This document shows positions 62,246-64,000 of a stretch of 64,000 nucleotides of DNA, one piece after another. The position numbers were made by a program, and so were the translations under genes. The notes beneath the pieces were generated by a model that was not told where the DNA came from, did no database searches, and worked only from the letters and a program-made list of their open reading frames with translations. The stretch comes from Metabacillus kandeliae. GTDB lineage: Bacteria > Bacillota > Bacilli > Bacillales > Bacillaceae. The first letter of the stretch is position 1. The number at the start of each line of letters is the position of its first letter. The stretch is from positions 1-64,000 of the forward strand of contig NZ_JAJOZE010000004.1 in NCBI RefSeq assembly GCF_021166585.1, read 5' to 3'.

Positions 62246-62275
62246 GCCCTCGCTCTTTAGAGCGGGGGTTTTTCT
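62246..62275 (+). terminator. Terminator of yheA
   Basis: CCCTCGCTC / GAGCGGGGG stem (one G-U pair), loop TTTA, T tail. Confidence 0.87.
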
Positions 62276-62315
62276 TTTGTTGAATTTGCTGATCTTGGTG
62301 TGGGATAGGGAGCGA

Positions 62316-62746
62316 GCGGTAAAATTCAGTTTTGTGGCTGTGAAATTGAATTTTGCGAACTGGTTTTCTTCTTGGACAGTAAACCCCTTAGTTTGGACAG
62401 AAACTCAGTAAATCCGCCAGTTAAACACGCATTTTGGACAGTAAACTCCTCATTTCCGCCAGTAAACTGATGAAAGCGGACAGTGAATGAAAAGCCGGCT
62501 GTTGGTTCACTTAGCTGATCTTAGCGTGTGGCGGTAAAATTCAGTTTTGTGGCTGTGAAATTGAATTTTGCGAACTGGTTTTCTTCTTGGACAGTAAACC
62601 CCTTAGTTTGGACAGTAAACTCAGTAAATCCGCCAGTTAAACACGCATTTTGGACAGTAAACTCCTCATTTCCGCCAGTAAACTGATGAAAGCGGACAGT
62701 GAATGAAAATCCGGCTGCTGGTTCACTTTGCTGATTACAGCGTGGG
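62316..62746. repeat. Tandem 215/216-bp repeat containing six 21-bp GGACAGT units per copy
   Basis: Copy 1 is 62316-62530 and copy 2 is 62531-62746; both begin GCGGTAAAATTCAGTTTTG and are nearly identical, differing by one indel (GGACAGAAAC against GGACAGTAAAC) and a few changes near the end. Cores (GGACAGT or CGCCAGT) start at 62374, 62395, 62415, 62436, 62457, 62478 and 62589, 62610, 62631, 62652, 62673, 62694: a 21-bp period. It is the same family as the 16.3-kb region, including the GGGAGCGAGCGGYAAAA lead-in. No gene is present. Confidence 0.9.
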
Positions 62747-63132
62747 GAATCAAAATTCGGGTATGCAGCAGCAAAACTGAGTTTTCCCAGACGGTTTCTC
62801 CTGAAATATACCTTTTTCTAACTGGCCTTGGAAATTTCTCTAAAGCCTATATGAAAAACCCTTACCAGTAATCTCCTGAAAAATAGATGATGACAGCAAA
62901 CGAAAAAGGGATTATACTGATGTAAGTGCTTTCATTAAGAGCAGGTGGGGATCTGTTTGATGAAAGCGATGCATGGATTTGGGAGAATTCGATTGACAAG
63001 GGGTATTCAAACAGAGGGCTGGGCGCACGGATGCGCACCAGCCCTTATATCGTTTCTGCGGACAGTTCTATCTTCTTTTAGAGGGACATATCTTCTTATG
63101 GAGAAAGTCATCAGGAGAAGGGGGAGCCTAAC
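62747..63132. other. Leader region of yhaX with a strong hairpin
   Basis: After the repeats comes a leader of about 380 bp. A 12-bp hairpin at 63016-63044 (GGGCTGG-GCGCA / TGCGC-a-CCAGCCC) is followed by TTATATCGTTT, so it might act as an attenuator or structured 5' leader. A reading frame from 62960 runs through it into yhaX but has low protein character and I do not call it. No clear promoter was found. Confidence 0.4.
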
Positions 63133-63996
63133 GTGGTTTATCAAATGCTCGCGCTGAATATAGATGGAACGCTGCTGCGTTCAAACGGCCGCCTTCATCA
63201 GGCAACAAAAGAAGCGATTGATTTTGTCCAAAAGAAAGGCATTTACGTGACGCTTGTAACCAACCGTCATTTTCAATCTGCCAGAAAGCTTGGAAGAGCT
63301 TTAAAATTAAACAGCATATATGTGACACACGGAGGGGCGTTCGTTTCCTCTGCTATTGATAATCCCCTCTATGAAAAAAGGCTGCCGGAAGAAACAGCCT
63401 TCAACCTTGTGCAGGTGCTTGAAAACTATGACTGTCATATCAGGGTCGTCCATGAGCGCTATTCGCTTGGTAACAGAAAAAAAGTGTCCGGCAATCTGGC
63501 GGGAAGCACTTCCATGAATACGAGCGAACCGCTTTTTTACCCTGTGCAATATGTGGAATCGCTTGGGGATGCGTTAATGGACGAACCGGTTTCCGCCCCA
63601 AAGATGGAGGTTGTTTTTTCAGACATCAGCGAAAAGGACAATGCATACAGCACAATTGCAAAAGCTTTTCCGCAGGTTGTCTTAACAGAACTGTCCCCAT
63701 ATAAGCTGCAGCTTACGGCAAGAGGCGTATCAAAAGAAAACGGGCTGATGATTCTCGCTTCCCACCTTGGGGTGAAGCCGGAGGAAATCGTTGCGATCGG
63801 CGATGCACCTGATGATATCAATATGCTCCTTGAAGCAGGGGTTGGCGTAGCGATGGGAAATGCCCCGTTTGAAGTGAAAAAAGCAGCAGACTGGGTCACA
63901 AGATCAAATGATGAGTCAGGTATTGCCTATGTGATAAAAGAACACTTCAGACGGCAGCACCGCATTGGCTTTTTCGATAAAATCAAAACAGACTGA
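63133..63996 (+). CDS. yhaX: Cof/HAD-like hydrolase with altered nucleophile motif
   Basis: 287 residues from GTG 63133 (AAGGGGGA upstream). HAD type IIB layout: motif I ALNIDGTLL, motif II TLVTNRHF, motif III lysine in SKENGLMIL, motif IV GDAPDDINML, with a cap domain between. Motif I normally reads DxDGT; the first Asp, the nucleophile, is Asn here, so normal phosphatase chemistry is doubtful. Position next to yheA matches yhaX, a sigma-E sporulation gene of B. subtilis. The stop codon lies 4 bp before the window ends. Confidence 0.85.
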   Translation: MVYQMLALNIDGTLLRSNGRLHQATKEAIDFVQKKGIYVTLVTNRHFQSARKLGRALKLNSIYVTHGGAFVSSAIDNPLYEKRLPEETAFNLVQVLENYDCHIRVVHERYSLGNRKKVSGNLAGSTSMNTSEPLFYPVQYVESLGDALMDEPVSAPKMEVVFSDISEKDNAYSTIAKAFPQVVLTELSPYKLQLTARGVSKENGLMILASHLGVKPEEIVAIGDAPDDINMLLEAGVGVAMGNAPFEVKKAADWVTRSNDESGIAYVIKEHFRRQHRIGFFDKIKTD

Positions 63997-64000
63997 AACT

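Noticed and set aside
62945-63157. 70-residue plus-strand frame running into yhaX
   Set aside because: It crosses a strong RNA hairpin, is very Arg-rich with unlikely composition, and its ribosome site is poor; more likely leader RNA.

Overview
The window looks like chromosomal DNA of a low-to-moderate GC, endospore-forming member of the Bacillaceae (Bacillus/Metabacillus-like). The evidence is strong AGGAGG-type ribosome binding sites, an alpha/beta-type small acid-soluble spore protein, spore-associated YheC/YheD proteins, and local gene order recalling the Bacillus subtilis yha/yhe region (yheN, dat, nhaX, bmrCD = yheIH, yheG, sspB, yheE, yheD/yheC, yheA, yhaX). That region is expanded here by genes of other origin. 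No rRNA, tRNA, CRISPR array, intact insertion sequence or prophage was seen. Family and gene names come from recognising motifs and remembered homologues, not from database searches.

Layout. 0-17 kb: mostly single genes for regulation, transport and stress (MocR regulator, GNAT acetyltransferases, a secreted 5'-nucleotidase, an amino-acid permease, a hydrolase, an O-methyltransferase, an MscS channel next to the sirtuin srtN, several membrane proteins, the deacetylase YheN, and an ECF sigma/anti-sigma pair). 17.3-26.4 kb: a seven-gene operon for cell-wall amino sugar recovery, murQ-murR-murP-mupG-amiE-nagZ-namZ, which joins the secreted-enzyme route known from B. subtilis with the cytoplasmic 6-phosphomuramidase route known from Staphylococcus. 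26.5-30 kb: a chemotaxis-type receptor, a GNAT protein and a TerC-family transporter. 30-34 kb: nrdA-nrdB, class I ribonucleotide reductase, behind a cobalamin riboswitch with a downstream terminator. 34-42 kb: dat, an AT-rich APH-like kinase, hemAT, nhaX, a class A penicillin-binding protein and small proteins. 42-46.4 kb: the heterodimeric drug exporter bmrC-bmrD, preceded by a leader peptide and tandem attenuators. 46.7-49 kb: a compositionally odd island (AT-rich TetR regulator, DUF4097 lipoprotein, GC-richer membrane protein). 49-64 kb: a glycosyltransferase, a secreted M1 peptidase, yheG, an SASP gene, msmX, a PucR-type regulator, yheE, four consecutive YheC/YheD ATP-grasp genes in one operon, yheA and yhaX.

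Between genes the window carries a striking set of degenerate tandem repeats. Two families have a short conserved core repeated every 20-21 bp (core GGACAGT at 16.3 and 62.4 kb; core CGCATA at 28.2 and 53.9 kb). A third region (37.6-38.2 kb) is built from CCTGTCCC/GGGACAGG words. All five lie at the 3' end of at least one gene and none lies between divergent promoters. These arrays, the double MurNAc pathway, the B12-controlled reductase, the bmr attenuator and the quadrupled ATP-grasp operon are the observations most worth following up.
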